Position numbers and translations under genes: made by a program. 64,000 nucleotides of DNA from Candidatus Altarchaeales archaeon (GTDB lineage Archaea; Altiarchaeota; Altiarchaeia; IMC4; SCGC-AAA252-I15), in NCBI GenBank assembly GCA_014727915.1, contig WJMO01000006.1, positions 391,882-455,881 of the forward strand, given 5' to 3'. The first letter of the stretch is position 1. Every line of letters begins with the position of its first letter. The notes under the pieces were generated by a model. That model made no database searches. It was not told where the DNA came from and worked only from the letters and a program-made list of their open reading frames with translations. This document shows positions 25,493 through 35,128 of this stretch, one piece after another.

Positions 25493-27670
25493 ATGTCAGA
25501 GCATATTATAGAACTCAAGGTCGCGGAGGCGCTGCAGAACGACGTCGGCAGAGGCATCGTGAGGATAGACTCTGAGTCGGCGAGGAAGCTGGACGTGACG
25601 ACGGGAGACATCGTCGAAGTAAGCGGCGGCAGGACGACAGCCGCCAAAGTCTGGCAGAGCCACCAGGAAGACGAGGGCAAGGACATCATAAGGATGGACG
25701 GGCTGCTAAGGCAGAACTCGGGCTCAACCCTGGGGGACAAGGTGAAGGTGAGGAAGGCAGAGCTTAAGAGCGCAAAGAAGGTCGTGATAGCCCCGACACG
25801 CCACGAGATAAGCTTTGGAGAGGACTTCTCCAGCTACGTGAAGCAAAGGGTCCTCATGGGTCGGCCGCTCATCAGCGGCGACGCATTCTACATAACCGTC
25901 CTGGGCCAGGCCATATCCTTCACCGTCGCGAGCACTAAACCCAACGGGATAGTCAAGATAACAGAGTACACAAACCTGGAAGTCAAGAGCAAACCCATGT
26001 CCGTAACCTCTGTCCCCGGCCTGGCGGTACGGTACGAGGACATCGGCGGACTCCGGGACGAGGTAGGACGGGTTAGAGAGATGGTGGAACTCCCAATGAA
26101 ACACCCGGAACTATTCGAAAAACTCGGGATAAAACCCCCGAAGGGAGTCCTACTATACGGTCCCCCTGGAACTGGAAAGACCCTGCTCGCCAAAGCGGTC
26201 GCCTCAGAGTCGAATGCGAACTTCATGCACTTGAACGGGCCGGAGATAATGGACAAGTTCTACGGGGAATCGGAGCGGAAGTTGCGGGACATATTCGAGG
26301 AAGCCCAGCAGAACGCACCATCCATAATATTCATCGACGAGATCGACAGCATCGCGCCCAAGAGGGACGAGACGAAGGGAGAGGTTGAGAGGAGGGTGGT
26401 GGCCCAGTTGCTCGCTCTCATGGACGGGCTCGCATCAAGGGGCAACGTGATAGTCGTGGCAGCCACCAACCGACCGGACAGCCTGGATCCCGCACTGAGG
26501 AGGCCGGGAAGGTTCGACCGTGAGATAGAGATAGGAGTACCGGACGTGAACGGAAGGAAGGAGATACTGCAGATACACACGCGAGGCATGCCATTGGACG
26601 ACGACGTGGACCTGGAGAAGATAGGGAGGATAACCCACGGGTTCGTCGGAGCGGACATAGAAGCCATCGCGAGAGAGGCCGCAATGCACGCGCTGAAGAG
26701 GAACCTGCCAAGGATAGACCTTGAAAGCGACTCCATACCGGCCGAAGTGCTTGAAAGCCTAAAGGTCACAAGGGAGGACTTCTCCGAGGCCATGAAGATC
26801 GTGGACCCCTCTGCGTTGAGGGAAGTCATGGTAGAGGTGCCGAACGTCAAATGGAACGACATAGGAGGTTTGAAGAGGGTAAAGCAGGAGCTTGTCGAGG
26901 CGGTAGAATGGCCGCTGAAGAAGCCCGATACATTCAAGAAGCTCGGGATAAAAGCGCCCAATGCCGTGCTGCTATACGGGCCGCCCGGGTGCGGCAAGAC
27001 CATGCTGGCAAAGGCTGTCGCCACCGAATCCGAGGCCAACTTCATAGCAGTCAAGGGCCCAGAGCTCCTGTCGATGTGGGTGGGAGAGTCAGAGCGGGGA
27101 GTCAGGGAGATATTCAAGAAAGCAAGGCAGACCGCGCCAACGATAATATTCTTCGACGAAATAGACGCCATCGCGCCCCGGAGGGGAACCAGCTTCGGCA
27201 GCCACGTGACCGAAACGGTCGTCAACCAGATACTGACCGAGATAGACGGGATAGAACGGCTGGAGAACGTAATGATAATCGGAGCCAGCAACCGGCCTGA
27301 CATACTAGACCCCAGCCTTCTCAGACCCGGAAGGTTCGACCGGCTAGTACTGGTGCCATTGCCGGACCGCGAGGCAAGGGAGGAAGTTTTCAAGGTTCAC
27401 ACGAAGGGCATGCCACTGAGGGGAGTCAACATAGAGGACCTGGCCAAGAAGACCGAAGGATACACCGGCGCAGACATAGAATCGCTCTGCAGGGAGGCGG
27501 CCATGAACTCCCTCAGAGAGGACATGGAAGCCGGTTACGTGGACAGAAAACACTTCGAACACGCCCTCGAGGAGATAACACCCTCAGTGACAGCGGAGGA
27601 AGCCAAGAGCTACGAGAACAACCTTCGCAGAGGCAGGAGAAAAGACGAGCAGCTGCCAGCCTACGGGTGA
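25493..27670 (+). CDS. Cdc48/VAT AAA+ ATPase
   Basis: A 725-residue type II AAA+ unfoldase, the archaeal p97/VAT. The N-domain double-psi barrel (1-185) starts with a [19 protein letters not shown] segment. D1 has Walker A GPPGTGKT (about 222), Walker B IIFIDEID (about 277) and an SRH with NRPD/RRPGRFD; D2 has GPPGCGKT (about 499), IIFFDEID (about 552) and its own SRH. It forms hexamers that extract and unfold proteins, in archaea typically feeding the proteasome. The C-terminus (QLPAYG) lacks the HbYX proteasome-docking tail of some homologues. Confidence 0.97.
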   Translation: MSEHIIELKVAEALQNDVGRGIVRIDSESARKLDVTTGDIVEVSGGRTTAAKVWQSHQEDEGKDIIRMDGLLRQNSGSTLGDKVKVRKAELKSAKKVVIAPTRHEISFGEDFSSYVKQRVLMGRPLISGDAFYITVLGQAISFTVASTKPNGIVKITEYTNLEVKSKPMSVTSVPGLAVRYEDIGGLRDEVGRVREMVELPMKHPELFEKLGIKPPKGVLLYGPPGTGKTLLAKAVASESNANFMHLNGPEIMDKFYGESERKLRDIFEEAQQNAPSIIFIDEIDSIAPKRDETKGEVERRVVAQLLALMDGLASRGNVIVVAATNRPDSLDPALRRPGRFDREIEIGVPDVNGRKEILQIHTRGMPLDDDVDLEKIGRITHGFVGADIEAIAREAAMHALKRNLPRIDLESDSIPAEVLESLKVTREDFSEAMKIVDPSALREVMVEVPNVKWNDIGGLKRVKQELVEAVEWPLKKPDTFKKLGIKAPNAVLLYGPPGCGKTMLAKAVATESEANFIAVKGPELLSMWVGESERGVREIFKKARQTAPTIIFFDEIDAIAPRRGTSFGSHVTETVVNQILTEIDGIERLENVMIIGASNRPDILDPSLLRPGRFDRLVLVPLPDREAREEVFKVHTKGMPLRGVNIEDLAKKTEGYTGADIESLCREAAMNSLREDMEAGYVDRKHFEHALEEITPSVTAEEAKSYENNLRRGRRKDEQLPAYG

Positions 27671-27675
27671 AACGA

Positions 27676-29061
27676 TTAAATGGTGAATTTTTCCTCATTT
27701 AACACATAATATGCCCCCCTATATTTCCCAATTTTCCTAATGAATTTGAAACGTATTAACTCCCTTAAGTCATTTACAGCTGTGGGGACAGAAATATCAT
27801 TTATAGAAGCATAAGTCTTGGATTTTATGCTCTGGTTCTGTTTGAGATAATCAATCGCTTTTATTTGTCTCTCATTTAAGTCTCCCATACCCTCGACCGG
27901 CTTTAAAACACCACGTAAGTTCATTAGGACAACAATGAAGAAATTGCCGGAATAATCGAATAATGGGTCTTTCAGGCCGGCTTTTCGCATTTCATTTCGC
28001 ATCCTAGGAATGCCGGTTCCAAGACCCTCAACATATCCAAGATCACGTAGTAATCTATACGTAAGCGGATTTCTCTGAACGGATAGAAATCCCAGTTTAT
28101 CTGGCGACATGCCAGACGGTAGTGATCCCGGGCTGATTATTTCTATTCTATCATCAAATATGTTTACTTGAATTGCATCCTTACTGAAATAATCTCTGTG
28201 TGCTACTGCATTTACAATTGACTCGCGAATCACGGTCAACGGATATTCGTATATCTCTGTTCTTATTGCTGATTCTGATGTTGGTTTAAGTCGTGTTATT
28301 ATGTTTTCTTTTATGAAAGAATATGCCAACTCAATTTGTTCAATTGGATCGCTTTTAACCAGTTTATAAGAGATTATATCTACCGCCTCGGTACCAGAAT
28401 ATTTCACAAGCTTTAGTTCAGCCTGTGGGACAAATTGGCTTAGATTTTTTGAGAAGAATAATGCTGCTGCATTTTTTATTTTCAGATGATCATTTTGATG
28501 CGCCAGTCGATTGCTTAATAGAAAATTATCTATTGAATTTTCAATCAGAAATTCTCCTTGCCCTCTTATTTTCAAAAATTTTTTTATTTTTTCTTCGTCT
28601 AAGTCTTCCAAGTTAGCTTCGCTTATGGCTTCGTCAAAACATAAGATTTGCCTGTCCCGGAGGTAATCCAACATAGAATGACCTTCTAATTTATGGACAG
28701 TGCTGCCAATTCTGACATAAATTAGTCCCTTAAAGGTGTGAAAATTGCCCTGGTTAGCCCGATGGATTATGACAAGTAATAAAGGTTTTCCGTCGATTTG
28801 TATGACTTCTTGGGAGATAAGAGGTGGAGAGCTGATGTCCTGAGATATTAATGAAATTTTTTGTTGTGCAGTATCTAAATCGCCTTCTAATCCAACAATT
28901 TTCCTTTTTCTATTTACCCCGAATACTATGGTTCCACCGTTAGTGTTTGCAAATGCACATATTTGTTTTGCTATCTTTTCTTTGCTCTGTAAAGATTCCT
29001 TAAATTCAACTTCTTGATTTTCTCCGGATTCAATAAGCCTTTTGACTTCGTCATAGTTCAT
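27676..29061 (-). CDS. AlbA_2-domain ATP-binding transcriptional regulator (AT-rich, acquired)
   Basis: 461 residues from ATG 29061 (a GTG three codons upstream is in frame). The N-terminal AlbA_2/Schlafen-type domain has VEFKES (about 18) and FANTNGGTIVFGV (about 38). A GHKL-like ATPase region has IRESIVNAVAHRDY with GTGIPRMRNEM, and a C-terminal winged helix follows (about 390-460). This is the COG2865 architecture. Base composition is far more AT-rich than its neighbours and codon use differs (many TTT, ATT, AAA), which suggests lateral acquisition. It ends 5 bp from the convergent cdc48. Two 38-bp direct repeats upstream are likely binding sites. Confidence 0.85.
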   Translation of the reverse strand: MNYDEVKRLIESGENQEVEFKESLQSKEKIAKQICAFANTNGGTIVFGVNRKRKIVGLEGDLDTAQQKISLISQDISSPPLISQEVIQIDGKPLLLVIIHRANQGNFHTFKGLIYVRIGSTVHKLEGHSMLDYLRDRQILCFDEAISEANLEDLDEEKIKKFLKIRGQGEFLIENSIDNFLLSNRLAHQNDHLKIKNAAALFFSKNLSQFVPQAELKLVKYSGTEAVDIISYKLVKSDPIEQIELAYSFIKENIITRLKPTSESAIRTEIYEYPLTVIRESIVNAVAHRDYFSKDAIQVNIFDDRIEIISPGSLPSGMSPDKLGFLSVQRNPLTYRLLRDLGYVEGLGTGIPRMRNEMRKAGLKDPLFDYSGNFFIVVLMNLRGVLKPVEGMGDLNERQIKAIDYLKQNQSIKSKTYASINDISVPTAVNDLRELIRFKFIRKIGKYRGAYYVLNEEKFTI

Positions 29062-29073
29062 ATAAATCACTTG

Positions 29074-29111
29074 ATATAAGTTATAAGTAACTTAAAGTAT
29101 TTAAAAGTATT
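29074..29111. repeat. 38-bp direct repeat, copy 1
   Basis: Matches 29142-29179 at 36 of 38 positions with a 68-bp period. It contains the perfect palindrome TAAGTAACTTA and the string AAAGTATTTAAAAGTATT. Probably an operator for the adjacent winged-helix regulator (inference). Confidence 0.75.
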
Positions 29112-29141
29112 CAAGATTTTTAGGAAATCAAAAAACACCTT

Positions 29142-29179
29142 ATATAAATTATAAGTAAATTAAAGTATTTAAAAGTATT
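29142..29179. repeat. 38-bp direct repeat, copy 2
   Basis: Second copy of the 29074-29111 repeat, differing at two bases (G to A and C to A); the second change breaks the central palindrome to TAAGTAAATTA. Confidence 0.75.
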
Positions 29180-29230
29180 TAAAGCGGAAGAATTAACCTT
29201 AATAAATATAGATAAAACCACTATTCATTG

Positions 29231-30580
29231 ATGGACTCCAGAGCCTTGGACCTCAACGCAGTATGGTTGGGCGTGCCGTTGGAGCGTTTGATGGAGAATG
29301 CCGGAGCAGCTGTAGCCCGAGAATGCGCTGGATTCAAGAGGATAGCAATATTCTGCGGGCGGGGGAACAACGGCGGCGACGGGCTCGTGGCAGCGCGGAT
29401 ACTGCACGAGGACGGAGTAGATGTCACCGTGTTCGCCCTGGAAGGAGACCGCACAAAACTGAATCAAAACAATTTGGGAAAAATCCCGGATAGCTTGAAG
29501 AAAATCATAGATAATCGTGAAGACTTCGAACTGGAGGGTTTTGACCTCATCGTCGACGCCCTGGTGGGCGTGGGTTTGGAGGGTGAAGCCCGTGAGCCGT
29601 TGAAAGGAGTAATAGAGAAGATGAACGAGTCGCACGCCCACAAGATCTCCGTTGATACGCCATCGGCTGGGATCGTGGAGGCTGACGCGGTAGTTTCACT
29701 CCACACTGCCAAGGTGCCGGGGGCGATAGTGGCGGACATAGGCATACCAGCCGAGGCGGAACGCTACTGCGGACCGGGAGACGTGGCAGTAGCGCTTCCG
29801 CGCAGGAAGAGCGATTCTCGCAAGGGAGACCACGGAAGGCTCATCGTCATGGGAGGGTGCAGGGAATACATCGGCACGCCAACACTGGTAGCGCAGGCCG
29901 CGTTGAAATCCGGCGTCGACCTCGTGACTGTCTGCGTCCCACAGTATGTCGCGGACAAGATGCCCTTCGACCCCAACCTCATAGTCCACCCGCTGAAGAG
30001 CAGTGACGCCATAACAGCAGAGGACGTGAAGGAGGTTCTAGGCATGAAATGCGACGCAATAGTCTTCGGCAACGGCCTGGGACGTGAGAGCAGAGAGGCT
30101 GCGAAGTGGCTGATGGAGAAATCTAAGGTTCCGCTGGTATTGGACGCGGACGCGCTGAGCCTCGCGAAAAAGAGATGGCTAAAGGATAATATGATAGTCA
30201 CCCCGCACGAGGCAGAGTATAGGAGGCTGTTCGGGAGATTGGAGGACAGGGAAGAGAACGTCCTAGCAGACTCCAGGGAGACCGGCGCGGTCATAGTGTT
30301 GAAGGGGAGTGAGGACACCATATCAGACGGCGAGACTGTCAGGTTGAACAGGACGGGAGACCCTAACATGACCGTCGGCGGCACAGGGGACGTGCTCGCG
30401 GGGGTGATAGGCTCCCTACTCGCACAGACAGGGGACCGGATGAAGGCAGCATGCGCTGGAGCATACCTCACCGGCAGGTCAGGGGAACTGGCCTCCGAGG
30501 AGCTGGGAGTATCCATGACAGCCACCGATGTGATAGCGAAGATACCGGAGGCCATAGGGGAAGTGAGGGATCTAGGGTGA
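29231..30580 (+). CDS. Bifunctional NAD(P)H-hydrate epimerase / ADP-dependent dehydratase
   Basis: Repairs damaged NADHX/NADPHX. The N-terminal NnrE domain (1-205) has LMENAGAAVA and GRGNNGGDGLVAAR; the C-terminal NnrD ribokinase-like domain (210-449) has GDHGRLIVMGG, the GNGLG loop, DADALSL, TPHEAE and the anion-hole GGTGDVLAGV. The two-domain fusion of about 450-490 residues is common in prokaryotes. ATG 29231 is preferred over an in-frame TTG one codon earlier. The stop overlaps the next start (GTGA). Confidence 0.95.
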   Translation: MDSRALDLNAVWLGVPLERLMENAGAAVARECAGFKRIAIFCGRGNNGGDGLVAARILHEDGVDVTVFALEGDRTKLNQNNLGKIPDSLKKIIDNREDFELEGFDLIVDALVGVGLEGEAREPLKGVIEKMNESHAHKISVDTPSAGIVEADAVVSLHTAKVPGAIVADIGIPAEAERYCGPGDVAVALPRRKSDSRKGDHGRLIVMGGCREYIGTPTLVAQAALKSGVDLVTVCVPQYVADKMPFDPNLIVHPLKSSDAITAEDVKEVLGMKCDAIVFGNGLGRESREAAKWLMEKSKVPLVLDADALSLAKKRWLKDNMIVTPHEAEYRRLFGRLEDREENVLADSRETGAVIVLKGSEDTISDGETVRLNRTGDPNMTVGGTGDVLAGVIGSLLAQTGDRMKAACAGAYLTGRSGELASEELGVSMTATDVIAKIPEAIGEVRDLG

Positions 30581-30981
30581 AAGACGCCATCAAAGACATG
30601 GAAGGCCTGCGGGAGCACATGAAATCCACGGACCTGAAGTTCAGAGAAGCCATCCTAGAATACTACAGGAAACTCGGGGAAAAACAGGGTTTCACCGTAG
30701 TCCAGGGAAGCAGCGCCATAAGGAAGGCAGTGAACTTCGGGAAGTTGGACCTGGCATGGGTCGAGCCGAACATAGTCTTCACCAGCGAATTCGGATTGTT
30801 AGACGACATCTACAAGCACCTTTGGAGGGTGATGGTGTTGAAGCCGTGCATTGCAGTTCTGCTGTTGAGCGGCAACAGCAGATGCAACCCGGGAAGGGTG
30901 AAGGAGATAGTTGAAAAGACGGAGGAACTGAACGATGTGGAATTCATAATATTGGACGTGTCAAACTACAAGGCCTTCTAA
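30577..30981 (+). CDS. Conserved-looking hypothetical protein (134 aa), possible nuclease-like fold
   Basis: Starts at GTG 30577 overlapping the nnr stop (GTGA); longer frames are shadows within nnr. The soluble 134-residue protein has a Lys/Glu-rich helix, then FTVVQG, GKLDLAWVEPNIVFTSEFG, and a hydrophobic strand IAVLLLSGNSR. The order D...W-E...strand...E resembles the PD-(D/E)XK nuclease core, but the ExK lysine is not evident. I do not recognise a named family. It is probably co-expressed with the NAD(P)HX repair enzyme. Confidence 0.65.
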   Translation: MKDAIKDMEGLREHMKSTDLKFREAILEYYRKLGEKQGFTVVQGSSAIRKAVNFGKLDLAWVEPNIVFTSEFGLLDDIYKHLWRVMVLKPCIAVLLLSGNSRCNPGRVKEIVEKTEELNDVEFIILDVSNYKAF

Positions 30982-31535
30982 CGCAGCATCTCGATCTGGT
31001 AAACTTCCACCCTAGTAACAGGGCATATCTTCTTTATGTCCTTGTATATCTCAGTGCCTAGCTTCCCGAACAATGCAGCCTGCAGCACCTTGTCCCGGCT
31101 ATCGGTATGCTTTTCAAGGATCCGGGTTATGCTCTTCTTTATGTCAGCCTTCTGGACCTCACTTACCTTGTGCCTTGAAAGCACCATAATCTTGAAGCGC
31201 ATCATATCCCCCTCTACCTCCATCTCGCGGCCGTAGTCGATCTTAAGGGTCTTCTTACGAACCTTGGAGCGGAGGTAACCAGTTGGTATGAAGAACTTCT
31301 TGAATCTTGTCAGGGCCTTGTCCCCCTTTACGTCGTAGACTTCGAACCTCAGGTTCAGGTAGTTCTTGCTCCTGTCATTCATGAGGTCGCCGAGGGAAAC
31401 CTGCACCGTCCTACCGGCCAGCTTCTCCGGGTCGGCAGACAGAGTGGTCCCGATCTCCTTCTTGTCGAAGTTATCAGGGGCCTGGAGTATGTAGAGCTTC
31501 TTGCTCTTCCATGAGGTGACGGTCTTCTTAGCCAT
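30978..31535 (-). CDS. rps3ae: 30S ribosomal protein eS1 (S3Ae)
   Basis: A 185-residue archaeal/eukaryotic small-subunit protein, recognised by WKSKKLYILQAPDNFD near the N-terminus, the GRTVQVSLGDL segment, LRSKVRKKTLKID and the C-terminal IYKDIKKICPVTRVEVYQIE. It sits on the platform near the mRNA exit in the 30S. It is the last gene of the uS15-pcc1-eS1 operon, a conserved archaeal arrangement, and overlaps the convergent upstream gene end by 4 bp. Confidence 0.96.
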   Translation of the reverse strand: MAKKTVTSWKSKKLYILQAPDNFDKKEIGTTLSADPEKLAGRTVQVSLGDLMNDRSKNYLNLRFEVYDVKGDKALTRFKKFFIPTGYLRSKVRKKTLKIDYGREMEVEGDMMRFKIMVLSRHKVSEVQKADIKKSITRILEKHTDSRDKVLQAALFGKLGTEIYKDIKKICPVTRVEVYQIEMLR

Positions 31536-31755
31536 TATCTATCATGCTCTCCGAGGTTATCTGGCACCTCAAAAGGTCGTCTAAAGTAGAGAGTAGAGTG
31601 TTCAGCGAATCTGATCTGATCTCAGATGTCACCCTGTTCCCCGAAAGCGAAGTTTCCACTGACAGGGAGTTCATGACGACATTATCCGTGTTAAGAGACT
31701 CTGACACCGCAGCAGAACCCGCGGACTCCGTGACAAGCTTGGCGTAGCAAATCAT
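31528..31755 (-). CDS. pcc1: KEOPS complex subunit Pcc1
   Basis: 75 residues from ATG 31755, chosen because it overlaps the uS15 stop (ATGA). Pcc1 is the small dimerising subunit of KEOPS, which makes t6A37 on ANN-decoding tRNAs with Kae1, Bud32 and Cgi121. The alternating polar/hydrophobic strand, the [24 protein letters not shown] region and the position between uS15 and eS1 match archaeal Pcc1. Small size and modest conservation keep certainty below that of the neighbours. Confidence 0.85.
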   Translation of the reverse strand: MICYAKLVTESAGSAAVSESLNTDNVVMNSLSVETSLSGNRVTSEIRSDSLNTLLSTLDDLLRCQITSESMIDNG

Positions 31756-32210
31756 TTTGAAACCAGTAACCTCGCCTTCTCCGGATCGTATCTCCAATCT
31801 TCCGGGAGCTTGCCGGATTTCTTGTAGTATTTTGTCAATCTCCTGATCTTGGACTCGACCAAGTGCAGCCCCCTCTTGTTGTGCTTGTCGTGGGAGTGCT
31901 TCTCAACGTGCACCCTCAACGCGACCGCCTTGTTTATGAGGCTCTGAAGGTCCTCGGGCAGCCTGGGCGCGATACCGTTCTTAGCCAGCACCTTCGTCAG
32001 CTTGGAGCCGAGCAGGGGCCTGACATCGGGGATTCCATACTGGTCCCTGAGTATGAGGCCTATCTTGCTGGGGCTGTGACCGTCCTTCGATAGCTTGACT
32101 ATGATCTCCTCCACCTCGTCCTTGGTGTAGCCCACCCACTCGGGAACGCCCATTGACTCGGGCTTCTTGGACTTGCTCCTGCCTTTCTTGCGTGCGTGCA
32201 TACGAGCCAT
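31752..32210 (-). CDS. rps15: 30S ribosomal protein uS15
   Basis: 152 residues from ATG 32210, preceding the archaeal start [17 protein letters not shown]; the upstream in-frame extension is noncoding spacer. Archaeal uS15 has an N-terminal extension (1-65) with [17 protein letters not shown], followed by the conserved helix bundle [21 protein letters not shown] that binds 16S rRNA. Length and motifs are typical. First gene of the uS15-pcc1-eS1 operon. Confidence 0.97.
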   Translation of the reverse strand: MARMHARKKGRSKSKKPESMGVPEWVGYTKDEVEEIIVKLSKDGHSPSKIGLILRDQYGIPDVRPLLGSKLTKVLAKNGIAPRLPEDLQSLINKAVALRVHVEKHSHDKHNKRGLHLVESKIRRLTKYYKKSGKLPEDWRYDPEKARLLVSK

Positions 32211-32317
32211 TGTAAGAGTATTTGTGGTGTTAGTGCTTTCCTTGGCGCAGCCCAGACGAATCCAGCCTGCCCAGAAAAAAAGGTAGATAATAACCAAGTA
32301 AAACATGTATATAAATC

Positions 32318-33127
32318 ATGAGGATTGGAGTGTCCACGAGGCTGCTGTGGGAGAGGGAGCAGAACATCTACGTGATATTGGATTTCATACGAAAGCATGC
32401 GGAGTCGGCGGAGATATGGGTGATGCCCCCGTTCTTCCCCTACTGGAGGACCAGCCAGATGAAGGGAGAGCTGGACAGGATCAGAGAAGTGTTGGAAGTA
32501 TACGGGCTGTCTTCGACGGTGCACGCGCCACATCACGACCTCAACCTCAGCTCGCTCAACCCAAGGGCGTCCAAGGCAGCCTACGAGGACGTGTTGAAGA
32601 GCCTTGAATCAGCGGACATAATGGGGTCGGAGACCGTGACATTCCACCCCGGCGGCGTCAGGTACGGGCGTGAAAGGGGATTGGAGATTTTGAAGGAGAG
32701 CCTGAAACGGCTGGACAAAAAAGCCGAAGAATACAATGCATTGTTGTGCCTGGAGAACCTGGTAGACGAGCACATGTATTGCAGGACCAGCGGTGAAGTG
32801 TTGGATGTGCTGGAGGGTTTGGAGAGCATCCACATCACATTGGACCTGGCCCACGCACTGGTGCAGGAGGAGGATATAGGAGACTACATCGGCATGCTGG
32901 GTGATAGGATAAGGCATGTGCACATCAGCGACTTCAAAGGCCTAGAACACCTCCACCTCCCGATCGGCAGAGGAGACCTGGACTTCACAGACGCTCTGAA
33001 GGCGCTGAAGAAGACAGGATACAAGGGCGTCTTCAGCCTTGAAGGCGTTCCACAAAACCCGTTCACGGCCATACCGGAAGAGACAGAGGAGTTGAGGAAT
33101 ATACTAGGCGAAGCAGGTTTCAAATGA
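32318..33127 (+). CDS. Endonuclease IV-like / xylose isomerase-type TIM barrel protein
   Basis: A 269-residue AP_endonuc_2 family protein. The barrel's metal-binding strands are visible: VHAPHHDLN (about 70), TFHPGG (about 110), LCLENL (about 147), LDLAHAL (about 180), VHISDF (about 206) and SLEGVP near the end. Endonuclease IV cuts abasic sites using three zinc ions, but this family also includes sugar isomerases, so a DNA-repair role is likely but not certain. The start lies 107 bp from the divergent uS15. Confidence 0.82.
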   Translation: MRIGVSTRLLWEREQNIYVILDFIRKHAESAEIWVMPPFFPYWRTSQMKGELDRIREVLEVYGLSSTVHAPHHDLNLSSLNPRASKAAYEDVLKSLESADIMGSETVTFHPGGVRYGRERGLEILKESLKRLDKKAEEYNALLCLENLVDEHMYCRTSGEVLDVLEGLESIHITLDLAHALVQEEDIGDYIGMLGDRIRHVHISDFKGLEHLHLPIGRGDLDFTDALKALKKTGYKGVFSLEGVPQNPFTAIPEETEELRNILGEAGFK

Positions 33128-33135
33128 GGCTGTTC

Positions 33136-34533
33136 CTATTTCACCTGTTCGCCGAACAGTGTGTCCACGATATTCAGGAATTCTTTTAGTTTTTCTCTTG
33201 GGACTCTTGCCCCGGCTGCGATGTCGTGGCCGCCTCCTTCTCCGCCGAGCTTCCGACTGCATTCGCGCATGGCATTCCCTAGGTGTAGGCCGCGCCTCAC
33301 CAGCCCCCAGTTGGCCCTCGCAGAAACCTTGAGGAAGCCCGGGTCGTCACGGTCCTCCGCGAACGCGAGTATGGGCTTACCAGGAGGTATGATACGCGCG
33401 CCATAGGCCATCCCAGCGACAACACCGATGATCGACTCCTTTATGACCCCGCCGGCGTCGAAGTACCGTAGGTTGGACATGTCCTCAGTGCCATTTTCGG
33501 AGAGCCATTCGATGCCCTCCCTCAGGAGTTTCCTGTGCCTTTCAAGCATTCCCTGCGCCTTCTTCCACTGGCTCCCCCTGTCGCCAAGGCATACTTTCAC
33601 TCCCAAGTCTGGCTGTTCCTGGCGGCCGCATGCGTTCAACACGGTCGCGAACTCCTTGGAGTCCCTCAGCTCGGACTTGAACTCCTCCCTCACGAGAGTG
33701 TAGACCTCGCCGAACATGCCGTGTATTATGAAGTCCGGAGTGTTCAAGTCCACCAATTTCATGTACAGTGCACTGGTCAGCTTCTCACGCTCGGCCTGCG
33801 AAAGCTCGACATATGAGCGGTAGTCTCCGTTGTCCCGCAAGGGGATGCCGAGCGACTCTATGAACTGGGCGCACGCCTGCTGGTTCCCCGTCAAACCCGG
33901 TATGACAGGATCGGAGGAGTAAGCTATCATCTGCGTCAGGCTCCGGGACTGACGGCCGAACATGCGAATGTCATTCTCGACCCCCATAAGCCCTGCATCC
34001 ACGGCGTCACCCAGTATTAGCCTGTTTATCGACTCGAGCGCTCCGTTACTGTCCTGCATGTCCCCGACCGCACCCACCACCGCAACAGCCGCCATGGCAG
34101 TCCTGCCGAGGGATTTGGCGACGAAATAGGCCATGCCAGCGCCGCTCACCTCCCCACCGCCGTCGTAGCCGAAGTAGTGGGGATTTATCTGGCGGGAATA
34201 TTCCATCTCAGGGGGATGATGGTCTATTACAAAATAGTCCTTTACGCCGTGTTCAGCCAGGAGAGAATGATGGCCGCTGCCAAAGTCCGTGAGCACGAGG
34301 GTGCTGCCGTCGTATTCCCTAATCTTCTCCACAGTGACGGAGTCTATCTGCTTCATGCACGCGTAGTCCACGTTCTTACCGAGGGAACGCAAAAGGTCCA
34401 CGGTGACAGAGCAGCTTGTTATGCCATCGGCGTCATGGTGGCTCAAAACGAAGTAGTCGTCGTTTTCCGAAAGCTCCGAGGAGAACTCACGTAGCGCCTT
34501 CTCAAACTCTGGACTGAGCGTCTCATTGGACAT
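33136..34533 (-). CDS. RecJ-like DHH-family phosphoesterase
   Basis: A 465-residue single-strand nuclease/phosphoesterase of the archaeal RecJ family (GAN/RecJ2-like). The DHH domain has HHDADG (32-37), LTDFGSGHH (about 82-90) and DHHPPE (about 104); the C-terminal DHHA1 substrate domain has GGEGGGHDIAAGARV. Archaeal homologues bind GINS/MCM or act in RNA/DNA end processing. It converges with the endonuclease IV-like gene, 8 bp apart. Confidence 0.9.
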   Translation of the reverse strand: MSNETLSPEFEKALREFSSELSENDDYFVLSHHDADGITSCSVTVDLLRSLGKNVDYACMKQIDSVTVEKIREYDGSTLVLTDFGSGHHSLLAEHGVKDYFVIDHHPPEMEYSRQINPHYFGYDGGGEVSGAGMAYFVAKSLGRTAMAAVAVVGAVGDMQDSNGALESINRLILGDAVDAGLMGVENDIRMFGRQSRSLTQMIAYSSDPVIPGLTGNQQACAQFIESLGIPLRDNGDYRSYVELSQAEREKLTSALYMKLVDLNTPDFIIHGMFGEVYTLVREEFKSELRDSKEFATVLNACGRQEQPDLGVKVCLGDRGSQWKKAQGMLERHRKLLREGIEWLSENGTEDMSNLRYFDAGGVIKESIIGVVAGMAYGARIIPPGKPILAFAEDRDDPGFLKVSARANWGLVRRGLHLGNAMRECSRKLGGEGGGHDIAAGARVPREKLKEFLNIVDTLFGEQVK

Positions 34534-34556
34534 AGGAGAAGAAATAGGTTTTAATC

Positions 34557-35090
34557 CTATAAATTAGCAGCCCTCTCATTCAGCACTTCAGCCAGCTTCT
34601 CCAGCCAAGCAACCGGATTGTCAACGTACAACATGACCTCCGCGAACTGTAGGTTGACGTCCATGTACCTTACCCTCAGACCGTTCTGGTGGATCGCGAA
34701 CTCTGATATCCTGTCCAAGGGTATGAACAACGAAGCCTCCCCGCTGTTGGACGTCTCAGCCATCAAACCCAGGTTTGTCAGGTAGATTATCGCCTTGGTG
34801 GGTGAGAAGGGAAAGTCCTTCTCGCCGATGCTAACGATAACGAAGTGTGAGCTGGGAGACGCGGAACGGAGGATTATCTCCTCTTCCTCGTGGAGTTCCA
34901 GCGTCTTCTCCTGGCTTATGGAGAGGTATATGTAGTATGCTGACACTATGCCCGCCACCACCCCGAACCCGAGAGCCAGCGCCTCGAACTTCAGAGAGGG
35001 GCCAGATAGATAAGCATATGAGAGGGCAAGCAACAGCACAGCGATGGCGACATACGGAAGGGCCCGCCCTATAATGGAGTCAAAGTCCAT
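34557..35090 (-). CDS. Membrane protein with two N-terminal helices and a cytoplasmic beta domain
   Basis: 177 residues. Two hydrophobic helices at about 10-28 and 33-56 form a hairpin anchor. The rest is a soluble alpha/beta domain (VIVSIGEKDFPFSPTKAIIYLTNLGLMAE..., then IPLDRISEFAIHQNGLRVRY) that resembles PH/GRAM-like domains of prokaryotic membrane proteins. No enzyme motif is seen. It lies 24 bp upstream of the recJ-like gene on the same strand. Function unknown. Confidence 0.7.
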   Translation of the reverse strand: MDFDSIIGRALPYVAIAVLLLALSYAYLSGPSLKFEALALGFGVVAGIVSAYYIYLSISQEKTLELHEEEEIILRSASPSSHFVIVSIGEKDFPFSPTKAIIYLTNLGLMAETSNSGEASLFIPLDRISEFAIHQNGLRVRYMDVNLQFAEVMLYVDNPVAWLEKLAEVLNERAANL

Positions 35091-35128
35091 CGTTTAATAT
35101 TTAGCCTCCCCCATAAAAAGTAGATAAC

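Larger units (their letters stand above)
29062..29230. promoter_or_regulatory. AT-rich regulatory spacer
   Basis: A strongly AT-rich spacer between the divergent regulator and nnr genes. It holds the two direct repeats listed separately, several TATA-like stretches and, near its right edge, AATAAATATAG, about 25 nt before the nnr start. Confidence 0.5.

Noticed and set aside
26260-27393. 377-aa minus-strand ORF across cdc48
   Set aside because: Shadow of the highly conserved D1/D2 AAA+ sequence; no family motif.
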